From NCBI RefSeq assembly GCF_013155365.1, contig NZ_JABJRA010000001.1:124001-188000 (forward strand): DNA of 64,000 nt, given 5' to 3'. A model generated the notes under the pieces. That model ran no database searches. It was not told the DNA's origin and saw nothing but the letters and a program-made list of their open reading frames with translations. Numbering within the stretch: the stretch's first letter is position 1; every line of letters begins with the position of its first letter. This DNA is from Nocardioides sp. zg-DK7169. GTDB lineage: Bacteria; Actinomycetota; Actinomycetes; Propionibacteriales; Nocardioidaceae. The position numbers and the translations under genes are program-made. Shown here piece after piece: positions 54,287 through 62,160 of the stretch.

Positions 54287-55081
54287 CTACAGGCCGTAGC
54301 GGGCGAGCACGTCCTGCTTGGGCGACATGAACTTCCGCATCATCCGGGCGTTGGTGAGCCAGGCGATCTCGTCGCCGGAGCGGGTGCTGGCGAGCATCCT
54401 CTCCACCAGGTACGGCGCGACGTCGTCGACGTGGTCGCACAGGATGTTGAGGATCTTGCGCTGGCTGGCGACCTGCTCGGGGGCCACGGCGGCCTCCCGC
54501 AGCCAGCCCTCCGTGATGAGCATCCCCGGGCGGACCTGCCCGACGCGGACCGCGGTGTCCTTGGTCTCCTTGACCAGCGCGCGGGTGAGCATGTCGAGGC
54601 CGCGCTTGGTGGCGGCGTAGACGCCCATGTTCGGTCGGATCTTGCCGTCGCTGCCCCCGCCGAGGACGTTGAACAGCTGGCCCCCGCCCTGCGCGGTCAT
54701 GCCACGGACCGCGACCTGCGAGCCGAAGATCGTGCCGAGCATGTTGGTGCTCACCATCGCGCGCACGTCGGACGCGGCGGTGTCGACGATGGCGGCGGTG
54801 GTGTTCGCGACGCCGGCGTTGTTGACCCACACGTCGACGCGGCCGAGCTCGGCGACCGCGTGGTCCCACAGGGCCTGGACCTCGTCGGGGTCGGTGACGT
54901 CGGTGGCGCGGCCCACGACGCGTGCCCCGCCGGCAGCGTCGGGGGTGAGCTTGCCGACGGCCTCCTCGACCGCGGCGGCGCCCCGCCCGGTCACGACGAC
55001 GGAGTGGCCGCGGCGCAGGAACTCGCGCGCCAGCGCGTTGCCGACCCCCTTGGTGCTGCCGGTCACGACGATGCTGGACAT
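54287..55081 (-). CDS. Short-chain dehydrogenase/reductase inserted in the pxp cluster
   Basis: This 264-residue SDR starts at ATG 55081 after GAGGAG. It has the NAD(P) motif VVTGSTKGVGNAL, VWVNNAGVANTT, and the catalytic YxxxK in VYAATKRGLDM; the usual catalytic Ser may be replaced, as the preceding region reads LFNVLGGGSDGK. The substrate is unknown. The gene sits between pxpA and pxpBC with its own upstream AT-rich stretch (ATATATCC, 55114-55121), so it may have its own promoter. Confidence 0.88.
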   Translation of the reverse strand: MSSIVVTGSTKGVGNALAREFLRRGHSVVVTGRGAAAVEEAVGKLTPDAAGGARVVGRATDVTDPDEVQALWDHAVAELGRVDVWVNNAGVANTTAAIVDTAASDVRAMVSTNMLGTIFGSQVAVRGMTAQGGGQLFNVLGGGSDGKIRPNMGVYAATKRGLDMLTRALVKETKDTAVRVGQVRPGMLITEGWLREAAVAPEQVASQRKILNILCDHVDDVAPYLVERMLASTRSGDEIAWLTNARMMRKFMSPKQDVLARYGL

Positions 55082-55192
55082 CGGAACTCCTCGAAGGTCG
55101 GTGAGGTGCAGATCATATATCCTCACATGTCCGCCCGGGAGGCTTCGCCCGCGATCCGTCGCCGCGCTCCGGCGCCCGCTCGGACGCACCCG

Positions 55193-55918
55193 TCAGGAGC
55201 CGCCGACGCCGGCCGCCCGGTCCCCGGGCCACCACGACCCGACCGTGTGCCCGGACTCCTCCAGCGCCCGTCGTACGGCGCGCGCGTGGGCGACCGCGCC
55301 GAGGCTGTCGCCGTGCACGCAGACCGAGTCGACCCGCGGCGCCAGGCGCACCGCCTGGGCGGCGATCGCGGCGGCGTCCTCGAGGAGCGCGCCGGGCAGC
55401 CCGCGCGCGAGCAGCCGCCCGTCCGCGCCGTACCCCCGATCGGGGAAGCCCTCGTGGAGCACCCGGCGACCGGCGGCGCGGGCGCCGTCCAGGAACAGGC
55501 CCGCCATCCCCAGCACCGGGAGGTCCCCCGACCCCGCCAGGACCGCGCCGGCCTGATCGGCGTCGTCGATCACGCGGTGGTAGAGCGCACCGTGCGGCTT
55601 GACGTAGCGCACCGCGGTGCCGGCGGCCGCGGCGATCTCCGCCAGCGTGCCCACCTGGTCGGCGACCTGCTCGCGCAGGACCGCCGCGGGGACGTCGCGC
55701 GCCACCCGGCCGAAGTTCTCGCGGTCGTCGTAGGAGACCTGGGCGCCCACCGTCACCCCGCGGCGCGCCGCCTCCTCGCACACCGCGCGCATGATCGCCG
55801 CGGAGCCGGCGTGGTAGCCGCAGGCGACGTTCGCGCTCGTCACCACCGCCAGCAGCGCGGCGTCGTCGGTGACCTCCTCCCCGAGGTCGGCGTTGAGGTC
55901 CACGGTCGGTCTGGTCAT
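55193..55918 (-). CDS. pxpA: 5-oxoprolinase subunit A (PxpA/LamB-YcsF family)
   Basis: This 241-residue protein matches the LamB/YcsF family: VDLNADLGEE, the metal/substrate region SANVACGYHAGSAAIMRAVC, VGAQVSYDDRENFGR and YVKPHGALYHRVIDD, ending with CVHGDS. It supplies the hydrolytic subunit of bacterial 5-oxoprolinase. It is normally next to pxpB and pxpC; here an SDR gene intervenes. It diverges from the peptidase gene at 55942 over only 23 bp. Confidence 0.92.
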   Translation of the reverse strand: MTRPTVDLNADLGEEVTDDAALLAVVTSANVACGYHAGSAAIMRAVCEEAARRGVTVGAQVSYDDRENFGRVARDVPAAVLREQVADQVGTLAEIAAAAGTAVRYVKPHGALYHRVIDDADQAGAVLAGSGDLPVLGMAGLFLDGARAAGRRVLHEGFPDRGYGADGRLLARGLPGALLEDAAAIAAQAVRLAPRVDSVCVHGDSLGAVAHARAVRRALEESGHTVGSWWPGDRAAGVGGS

Positions 55919-55941
55919 GGGGCGACGCTATCGTCGCGGGC

Positions 55942-58173
55942 ATGCCCGACAGCCCCGGCTCCGCCTCCGTCTCCCCGGCCGCGGAGCAGCTCACGCAGCC
56001 GCCCCTCGCCCCCCGCCGCCCCGTCACCCGCGAGATCCACGGGCACACCCGCGTCGACGACTACGAGTGGCTGCGCGACAAGGAGTCCCCCGAGGCGCTC
56101 GCGCACCTCGAGGCCGAGAACGCCTGGACCGAGCAGCGCACCGCCCACCTCGAGGGGCTGCGCGGCTCGATCTTCGAGGAGATCCGCTCGCGCACCCTCG
56201 AGACCGACCTCTCGGTGCCCACCCGCAACCGCGGCTACTGGTACTACGGGCGCTCCTTCGAGGGCAAGGAGTACGGCGCGAGCTGCCGCGTCCCGGTGCG
56301 CGACGAGCAGGACTGGACCCCGCCGCGACCGGCCGAGGACTGCGCCCCCGACCAGCCCGCGCTGCCCGGCGAGGAGGTCCTGCTGGACCTCAACGAGCTG
56401 GCCGAGGGCCACGACTTCTTCTCCCTGGGCGGCTCCGCGGTCAGCCTCGACGACCGGCTGCTGGCCTGGTCGGTCGACACCGCCGGCGACGAGCGCTACA
56501 CGGTGCGCTTCAAGGACCTCACCACCGGCGAGCTGCTCCCCGACGAGCTGACCGGCGTGCTCGGCAACGTCACCTGGCACCCCAACGGCGTGGACACCTT
56601 CTACTCCACCGTCGACGAGAGCTGGCGCCCGGACAAGATCTGGCGCCACCGCCTCGGCACCGACCAGGCCGACGACGAGCTGGTGCTGCACGAGCCCGAC
56701 GGCCGGTTCTGGACCGGCATCGGACGCAGCCGCGACGCGCGGTTCCTGATGATCGCGCTCGGCTCGAAGACCACCAGCGAGTACCACTACCTCGACACCA
56801 GCGACCCCGGCGCGACCTGGCAAGTCTTCGCCGAGCGCCGCGAGGACCTGGAGTACTCCCTGGAGCCCGCCCGGATCGCCGGCGAGGAGGTCTTCCTGGT
56901 CCACCACAACGGCACCGGGCCGGACTTCGAGGTCGCCCTGGCACCGGTCGCCCCCACCGCGCCGGAGCAGTGGCGCCCGCTCATCCCCCACGACCCGGCG
57001 GTCCGCCTCGAGGGCGTCGACGCGTTCGCCGGCCACCTGGTCGTGCACCAGCGCAGCGGCGGGCTCACCCAGCTGCGCATCGTGGAGCTCGACGAGCAGG
57101 CCGCGGACGGGCTGGGCAACGGGCTGGGCAACGGGCTGGGCGAGGACTACCTGGTCGGCTTCGACCAGGAGGTCTACACCGTCGGCGCCGGCTCCAACCC
57201 CTCCTTCGACCAGCCGGTGGTCCGCCTCGGCTACACCACGATGGCCGTCCCGCCCTCGGTCTACGACTACGACGTGCGCACCCGCGAGCTGCACCTGCTG
57301 CGCCGCACCCCGGTGCTCGGCGGCTACGACCCCTCCGACTACGAGGAGCACCGCCTCTGGGCCACCGCCGAGGACGGCGAGCGGATCCCGATCTCGATCG
57401 TGTGCCGCATCGGCGCGCGCGAGGACGTCGGCGGCGGCGCCGGCCCGGTGCCGACCCTGCTCTACGGCTACGGCGCCTACGAGGCCTCGATGGACCCCTA
57501 CTTCTCGATCGGGCGGCTCTCCCTGCTCGACCGGGGCGCGGCGTTCGCGATCGCGCACGTGCGCGGCGGCGGCGAGATGGGCCGGCGCTGGTACGACGAG
57601 GGCAAGCTCGAGCACAAGCAGAACACCTTCTCGGACTTCATCGCCTGCGCGCGCCACCTGGTGCGCACCGGCTGGTCCAGCCCGAAGACCCTCGTCGCCG
57701 AGGGCGGCAGCGCCGGCGGGCTGCTGATGGGCGCGGTCGCCAACCAGGCCCCCGAGCTGTTCGGCGGGATCGTGGCCCAGGTGCCGTTCGTCGACAACCT
57801 CACCACGATGCTCGACGCGACCCTCCCGCTGACGGTCACCGAGTACGACGAGTGGGGCAATCCCGAGGCCGACCCCGCGGCGTACGAGTGGATCGCGGCC
57901 TACGCGCCGTACGACAACGTCACCGCGCAGGACTACCCGCCGATCCTCGCGGAGACCTCGCTCAACGACACCCGCGTGCTCTACGTCGAGCCGGCCAAGT
58001 GGGTGGCGCGGCTGCGCGAGCGGACGGCGAACCCGGACATCCTGCTGCGCACCGAGATGAGCGCCGGGCACGGCGGGGTCTCCGGTCGCTACAAGTCCTG
58101 GCACGACCGCGCCTTCTCGCTGGCCTGGATCCTCGACCGGATGGGGCTCGCCTCGGTGCGACCCACCTCCTGA
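55942..58173 (+). CDS. ptrB: S9 family oligopeptidase (oligopeptidase B-like)
   Basis: This 743-residue protein has a beta-propeller (residues about 70-450) and an alpha/beta-hydrolase domain with the nucleophile in EGGSAGGLLM, a likely Asp in LNDTRVLYVEP and the catalytic His in SAGHGGVSGRYKSW. The early sequence REIHGHTRVDDYEWLRDKE is typical of oligopeptidase B/PtrB. It cleaves short peptides after basic residues if it is a true PtrB. A GLGN tetrapeptide repeat near residue 395 comes from three 12-bp tandem units. TATCGT (55929-55934) lies 7 nt before ATG. There is no signal peptide. Confidence 0.92.
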   Translation: MPDSPGSASVSPAAEQLTQPPLAPRRPVTREIHGHTRVDDYEWLRDKESPEALAHLEAENAWTEQRTAHLEGLRGSIFEEIRSRTLETDLSVPTRNRGYWYYGRSFEGKEYGASCRVPVRDEQDWTPPRPAEDCAPDQPALPGEEVLLDLNELAEGHDFFSLGGSAVSLDDRLLAWSVDTAGDERYTVRFKDLTTGELLPDELTGVLGNVTWHPNGVDTFYSTVDESWRPDKIWRHRLGTDQADDELVLHEPDGRFWTGIGRSRDARFLMIALGSKTTSEYHYLDTSDPGATWQVFAERREDLEYSLEPARIAGEEVFLVHHNGTGPDFEVALAPVAPTAPEQWRPLIPHDPAVRLEGVDAFAGHLVVHQRSGGLTQLRIVELDEQAADGLGNGLGNGLGEDYLVGFDQEVYTVGAGSNPSFDQPVVRLGYTTMAVPPSVYDYDVRTRELHLLRRTPVLGGYDPSDYEEHRLWATAEDGERIPISIVCRIGAREDVGGGAGPVPTLLYGYGAYEASMDPYFSIGRLSLLDRGAAFAIAHVRGGGEMGRRWYDEGKLEHKQNTFSDFIACARHLVRTGWSSPKTLVAEGGSAGGLLMGAVANQAPELFGGIVAQVPFVDNLTTMLDATLPLTVTEYDEWGNPEADPAAYEWIAAYAPYDNVTAQDYPPILAETSLNDTRVLYVEPAKWVARLRERTANPDILLRTEMSAGHGGVSGRYKSWHDRAFSLAWILDRMGLASVRPTS

Positions 58174-58251
58174 CCCTCCTGCGAGCTCCTCTGGTCCGGC
58201 CAGGTCCAGCAGCCGCCCAATCCGTCACGACCCCCCGCGCCGAACCACGTG

Positions 58252-58288
58252 CAGGGCCCCGTTCACCCGACCGGGCAGCGGGGCCCTG
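58252..58288 (+). terminator. Terminator after the peptidase gene
   Basis: CAGGGCCCCG (58252-58261) pairs with CGGGGCCCTG (58279-58288) around a 17-nt loop, 79 bp after the peptidase stop. Confidence 0.6.
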
Positions 58289-58371
58289 AGAAGTCCCTGA
58301 GAGTTCGGCGGCGACGCAACTCGACGCCTCCGCCGGTCGTCGTTCAGGGGGAAGGCTCCAAGGTTTGTCCG

Positions 58372-58398
58372 GGGAATCCTCGGGACACAGGGAGCGTT
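58372..58398 (+). promoter_or_regulatory. SigR/SigH-type promoter for the sigB-like gene
   Basis: GGGAAT (58372-58377), 18 bp, GTT (58396-58398) matches the thiol-stress ECF consensus exactly. Transcription would begin near 58403, giving a leader of about 48 nt with a GAGGAGGG ribosome site. In mycobacteria sigB is transcribed from SigE/SigH-dependent promoters, so the same hierarchy is likely here. Confidence 0.7.
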
Positions 58399-58450
58399 GT
58401 TGACGATGTGGCACTGCACCGCGGCAGCCACGGAAGCGAGGAGGGTTCCC

Positions 58451-59407
58451 ATGGCTACACGAACCGCGACGGCAGGGACGCGCGAGATCGAGGGTCGTGA
58501 CAGCGTCGGGCTCTACCTCGACGAGATCGCCCGCAACCCCCTGCTCGACGCCGCCGCCGAGGTCGAGCTGTCCAAGGCGATCGAGGCCGGCCTGATGGCC
58601 GAGCACCTCCTGCGCGAGGGCCGCGTCGGCCGACGCAAGGGCGGCGCCCCCATGTCCGCCTCCCGCGAGGAGCTGGAGTGGCTGGCTGAGGAGGGCCGCA
58701 AGGCGGTCGACACCTTCATCACCGCCAACCTGCGTCTCGTCGTCTCCATCGCCCGCAAGTACGGCCGCGCGCAGATGCCGATGCTCGACCTGATCCAGGA
58801 GGGCAACACCGGCCTGATCCGTGCGGTCGAGAAGTTCGACTACACCAAGGGCTACAAGTTCTCCACCTACGCCACCTGGTGGGTGCGCCAGGCGATCACG
58901 CGCGGCATCGCCCAGCAGGCCCGCGTCGTGCGGCTCCCCGTCCACGTGGTCGAGGAGCTCAACCAGGTCGGCGGCGCGCGCCGCACCCTGGAGCGCCAGC
59001 TCGGCCGCGACCCGGAGCCGCAGGAGATCGCCCAGGAGCTCGGCATGGACGTCGAGCGGGTGCTGGACCTGATGGCCTGGGGCCGCGAGCACGTCAGCCT
59101 CGACTCGCCCGTCGACGAGGACGGCGACACCTCGCTGGGCGACCTGATGGCCCAGGAGACCTCCCCCGGCCCCGACCTCACCGTCCTCGACGTGGAGTCG
59201 CGCGAGCGCCTCAACAGCCTGGTCGGCCACCTCGACGACCGTGCCGCGGACATCATCCGCTCGCGCTACGGCCTGGTCGACGGCCGCCAGCACAAGCTGG
59301 CCGACATCGGCGTCAAGCACGGGATCTCCGCCGAGCGGGTGCGCCAGCTCGAGCGCGAGGCCCTGCAGAAGCTGCGCCGCATCGCCGACCCCGACCTGGC
59401 AGCCTGA
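58451..59407 (+). CDS. sigB: Group 2 RNA polymerase sigma factor (SigB-like)
   Basis: This 318-residue sigma70 protein lacks region 1.1. Region 1.2 is RDSVGLYLDEIARNPLLDAA, region 2 has [20 protein letters not shown], region 3 has LNQVGGARRTLERQLGRDPE, and region 4 has ISAERVRQLEREALQKLRRI. It is close to mycobacterial SigB and Streptomyces HrdA/C/D. ATG 58451 follows GAGGAGGG. The GGGAAT-N18-GTT promoter upstream places it under a SigR/SigH-type sigma factor, suggesting a role in the general stress response. It probably recognises promoters similar to those of the housekeeping factor at 33420. Confidence 0.93.
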   Translation: MATRTATAGTREIEGRDSVGLYLDEIARNPLLDAAAEVELSKAIEAGLMAEHLLREGRVGRRKGGAPMSASREELEWLAEEGRKAVDTFITANLRLVVSIARKYGRAQMPMLDLIQEGNTGLIRAVEKFDYTKGYKFSTYATWWVRQAITRGIAQQARVVRLPVHVVEELNQVGGARRTLERQLGRDPEPQEIAQELGMDVERVLDLMAWGREHVSLDSPVDEDGDTSLGDLMAQETSPGPDLTVLDVESRERLNSLVGHLDDRAADIIRSRYGLVDGRQHKLADIGVKHGISAERVRQLEREALQKLRRIADPDLAA

Positions 59408-59439
59408 CCCCCACCGGCCACGCCCCCGCACCTCACGCC

Positions 59440-59471
59440 AGAGCCCTCGCCGCACGACCGGCGGGGGCTCT
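59440..59471 (+). terminator. Terminator of the sigB-like gene
   Basis: AGAGCCCTCGCCG (59440-59452) pairs with CGGCGGGGGCTCT (59459-59471) with one mismatch and a 6-nt loop, 33 bp after the stop. Confidence 0.7.
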
Positions 59472-59482
59472 CGTGCATCTCG

Positions 59483-59548
59483 CCGAGTCGGCCCTTGTGG
59501 CGGCCCGAGTCGGCGCCTGTGGTTGCCCGAGTCGGCCCTCGTGGCGAA
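59483..59548. repeat. Three 22-bp tandem repeats
   Basis: CCGAGTCGG starts at 59483, 59505 and 59527, each followed by a diverged half (CCCTTGTGGCGGC, CGCCTGTGGTTGC, CCCTCGTGGCGAA). The period is exactly 22 bp. The repeats lie in non-coding DNA between the sigB terminator and the 3' end of coaE. Confidence 0.75.
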
Positions 59549-59652
59549 GCGGACGGACAGTGACGCAGGGCTGTTGACGCCTCCCCCAGCCGGGGTACGG
59601 CGTGTGGAGCGCCAACGACCCCGCGTGACAGCTGGCCGGCCGCGCAGAGCCC

Positions 59653-60240
59653 TCAGGAGCCGGTGAGCTCCGCGACCACCTCGCGCACCCGCTCGCGCAG
59701 CTGCTCGACCGTGCCGGTGTTGTCGAGCACGTGGGTGGCGATGGCGAGCCGCTGCTCGCGGGTCGCCTGCGCGGCGATGCGCGCCTCGGCGTCGGCTCGC
59801 TCCATGCCTCGGTCGCGCACCAGCCGCTCGAGCTGGGTCTCGACCGGGACGTCCACCACGAGCACGGCGTCGAAGGTGTCGGCGCGGCCGGACTCTGCCA
59901 GCAGCGGGATGTCGTGCACGACCAGGGCGCCCGCCGGCGCGGAGGCCTCGAGCTCGGCGTACCGCTTGAAGACCAGCGGGTGCACGATCCCCTCGAGGAG
60001 CCGGCGCTTCGCCTCGTCGCCGAAGACCACCTTGCCCAGCGCGGGACGGTCGAGGTCGCCCTCGGGGGTCAGCAGCTCCTCGCCGAACGCCTCGACGACC
60101 GCAGCCAGGCCGGGAGTGCCGCGCTCGACCACCTCGCGGGCGAGCTTGTCGCCGTCGATGATCACCGCGCCGTGCTCCTCCAGCATCGTCGCGACCGTGC
60201 TCTTGCCCGAGGCGATCCCGCCGGTGAGTCCCACTCGCAT
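59653..60240 (-). CDS. coaE: Dephospho-CoA kinase
   Basis: This 195-residue enzyme catalyses the last step of CoA synthesis. Walker A is GGIASGKST; the conserved DGDKLAREVVE, VHDIPLLAESG and VLVVDVPVETQLERLVRDRG follow. TACGGT (60252-60247 on the minus strand) lies 6 nt before ATG 60240, a leaderless start. It lacks the C-terminal UPF0157/GrpB-like extension of mycobacterial CoaE. It is near rpsA, as in many actinobacteria. Confidence 0.95.
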   Translation of the reverse strand: MRVGLTGGIASGKSTVATMLEEHGAVIIDGDKLAREVVERGTPGLAAVVEAFGEELLTPEGDLDRPALGKVVFGDEAKRRLLEGIVHPLVFKRYAELEASAPAGALVVHDIPLLAESGRADTFDAVLVVDVPVETQLERLVRDRGMERADAEARIAAQATREQRLAIATHVLDNTGTVEQLRERVREVVAELTGS

Positions 60241-60283
60241 GGCGTCACCGTAGCGGCCCGCTCCGGCCTGTCCCTCCCGGAGG

Positions 60284-60805
60284 TCACCGCACCGCCTGGG
60301 GCCGCGGCTCCAGGCGGTGCAGCGTCACCTCGGGCAGGGCACCCGCGTCCGCGAGCGCCGTCATGTAGGTGCAGTACGGCTGGCGCCGGCGGTCGGTCGG
60401 CGAGCCCGGGTTGAGCAGCCGCAGCCCGGTCGCGGCGGTGGTGTCCCACGGGATGTGGCTGTGCCCGAACACCAGCACGTCGAGGTCGTCGTACGCCGCC
60501 GCGCAACGCTCCTCGCGGCCCTTCGCCTGGCCGGTCTCGTGCACCACGCCGAGGCGTACGCCGTCCACCTCGGCCCGCGCCACCTCCGGCAGCCGCTCGC
60601 GCAGGACGCCGTGGTCGTTGTTGCCGTAGACCCCCACCAGGCGGCGCGACCGCGCCTCGAGCTCGTCGAGGAGCGACACGTCGACCCAGTCGCCGGCGTG
60701 GACCACGACGTCGGCGGTCGCGACCTCCTCCCACACCGTGGCGGGGAGGTCGCGGGCGCGCCGCGGCAGGTGGGTGTCGGCCAGGAGCAGCAACCGGGTC
60801 GTCAT
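60284..60805 (-). CDS. YfcE/MJ0936-type metallophosphoesterase
   Basis: This 173-residue protein has all metal-binding motifs of the small phosphodiesterase family: ADTHLPR, HAGDWVD, YGNNDHG, VVHETG and FGHSHIP. It should hydrolyse phosphodiesters with two metal ions. The physiological substrate is unknown. CATGAT 6 nt before ATG 60805 may be a leaderless promoter. It lies upstream of coaE on the same strand but with its own start signal. Confidence 0.9.
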   Translation of the reverse strand: MTTRLLLLADTHLPRRARDLPATVWEEVATADVVVHAGDWVDVSLLDELEARSRRLVGVYGNNDHGVLRERLPEVARAEVDGVRLGVVHETGQAKGREERCAAAYDDLDVLVFGHSHIPWDTTAATGLRLLNPGSPTDRRRQPYCTYMTALADAGALPEVTLHRLEPRPQAVR

Positions 60806-60847
60806 GGACCGATCATGCGCACCGCGCCAAGGGCCGCCGACCCCGGG

Positions 60848-60994
60848 TCAGCGCGCCCCCGGCGACCGGAAGCGGGGGTCCTGGAGGTGCGAGGTGGGCG
60901 GAGCGGCCGAGCCCCGGTCGTCGCGGGCGACGAGCCGCAGCGAACCGGCGGCCAGGACCGCCCCGAGGACGAGAAGCAGGATCACGAAGGTCAT
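60848..60994 (-). CDS. 48-residue single-pass membrane protein
   Basis: ATG 60994 to TGA 60848 encodes MTFVILLLVLGAVLAAGSLR, then LVARDDRGSAAPPT and a short tail ending FRSPGAR. The first 20 residues form one membrane helix, N-terminus out or in, followed by a charged cytoplasmic tail. There is no family match by eye. The clean helix and frame between two genes make it likely to be real, but no clear ribosome site is present. Confidence 0.5.
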   Translation of the reverse strand: MTFVILLLVLGAVLAAGSLRLVARDDRGSAAPPTSHLQDPRFRSPGAR

Positions 60995-61087
60995 GGCTGC
61001 AATGCTTCGCCCATCGTGATCCCGCCACGAGTGGCTGGGCGGTCGTGACCCGTCGATTCACTGCCAACCGCGTGCCATGCTGGGACG

Positions 61088-62035
61088 ATGCTCTCCGATG
61101 TGGCGGTGATCACCTACGACGGGGTCACGGCGTTCGAGCTCGGGGTCGCCTGCGAGGCCTTCGGCAGTGACCGCAGCGACGACGGCCTGCCGGTGCTGGG
61201 CTTCGCCCTGTGCGCCGCGGTCCCCGGCCCGGTCCGCACCGGCGCCGGGTTCACGATCGGCGTCGAGAACGACCTCGAGCGGGTCGTCCGGGCCGACCTG
61301 GTCGTCGTCCTGCCGACCGACGGCCTCGCCGAGAGCGTCCCACCTCCCGTCCTCGAGGCGCTCCGCGCCGCCCACGACCGCGGCGCTCGGCTGATGTCGA
61401 TGTGCACCGGCGCGTTCGTGCTCGGTCAGGCCGGGCTCCTCGACGACCGCGAGTGCACCACCCACTGGCGCTACACCGACGACCTGGCCCGGCGCTTCCC
61501 CCGCGCCCGGGTCGTGCCCGAGGTCCTCCACGTCGACTCCGGACAGGTCGTCACCAGCGCCGGCACGGCCGCCAGCATCGACGCCTCCCTGCATGTGTGG
61601 CGCCAGGAGCACGGCGCTGCGGTGGCCGCCAGCATCGCGCGGCGCATGGTGGTGCCGCCGCAGCGCGACGGCGGCCAGGCGCAGTTCATCGAGCGGCCGG
61701 TGCCCGAGGCGCACCAGGAGACCTTCGGGGCGCTCCAGCAGTGGGTGCTGGACAACCTGCACCTCGAGCTGGGCGTCGCCACGCTCGCCCACCACGCGCT
61801 GATGTCGCCGCGCACCTTCGCGCGCCGCTTCCGCGCCGAGGTCGGCGCGACCCCGCACGCCTGGGTCACCGCCCAGCGGCTGCTGCGCGCCGAGCAGCTG
61901 CTCGAGCGCACCGACCACACCATCGACCGGATCGCCGCCGACGTCGGCTTCGGCAACGCCGCCAACCTGCGCCTGCACTTCACCCGCGCCCGCGGGCTCA
62001 GCCCGCAGCAGTACCGACGCCGCTTCGCCTGCTGA
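61088..62035 (+). CDS. GlxA-family transcriptional regulator (DJ-1/PfpI plus AraC)
   Basis: This is a 315-residue protein. Residues 1-175 form a class I glutamine amidotransferase-like DJ-1/PfpI domain with the elbow Cys in MSMCTGAFVLGQAGLL and THWRYTDDLARRFP. Residues about 215-315 form an AraC-type DNA-binding domain with LAHHALMSPRTFARRFRAE and IAADVGFGNAANLRLHF. Such regulators often control catabolic or stress genes. CATGCT 6 nt before ATG suggests a leaderless start. The likely target is not apparent; it faces the small membrane protein and metallophosphoesterase genes, which point the other way. Confidence 0.9.
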   Translation: MLSDVAVITYDGVTAFELGVACEAFGSDRSDDGLPVLGFALCAAVPGPVRTGAGFTIGVENDLERVVRADLVVVLPTDGLAESVPPPVLEALRAAHDRGARLMSMCTGAFVLGQAGLLDDRECTTHWRYTDDLARRFPRARVVPEVLHVDSGQVVTSAGTAASIDASLHVWRQEHGAAVAASIARRMVVPPQRDGGQAQFIERPVPEAHQETFGALQQWVLDNLHLELGVATLAHHALMSPRTFARRFRAEVGATPHAWVTAQRLLRAEQLLERTDHTIDRIAADVGFGNAANLRLHFTRARGLSPQQYRRRFAC

Positions 62036-62090
62036 GGTCTCGACCGGCTCGGCCAACGGCCTACACGCGCGACCGGCGGGCCTGCAGACG

Positions 62091-62130
62091 CACCGAGGCC
62101 CGGTCACCTCGCGGTGACCGGGCCTCGGTG
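62091..62130. terminator. Strong bidirectional terminator between the GlxA-type gene and rpsA
   Basis: A perfect 18-bp stem (62091-62108 with 62113-62130) closes on TCGC. It lies between two convergent genes and should stop both transcripts. Confidence 0.9.
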
Positions 62131-62160
62131 GTTCAGCTGGTGGAGAAGTCCTTCAGCGGA

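Noticed and set aside
57109..57144. Three 12-bp repeats coding GLGN in the peptidase as a regulatory repeat
   Set aside because: They are in frame, inside a propeller loop, and are simply a small coding tandem duplication.
59483..59548. Tandem repeats as a CRISPR array
   Set aside because: The units abut with no unique spacers, there are only three, and no cas gene is near.
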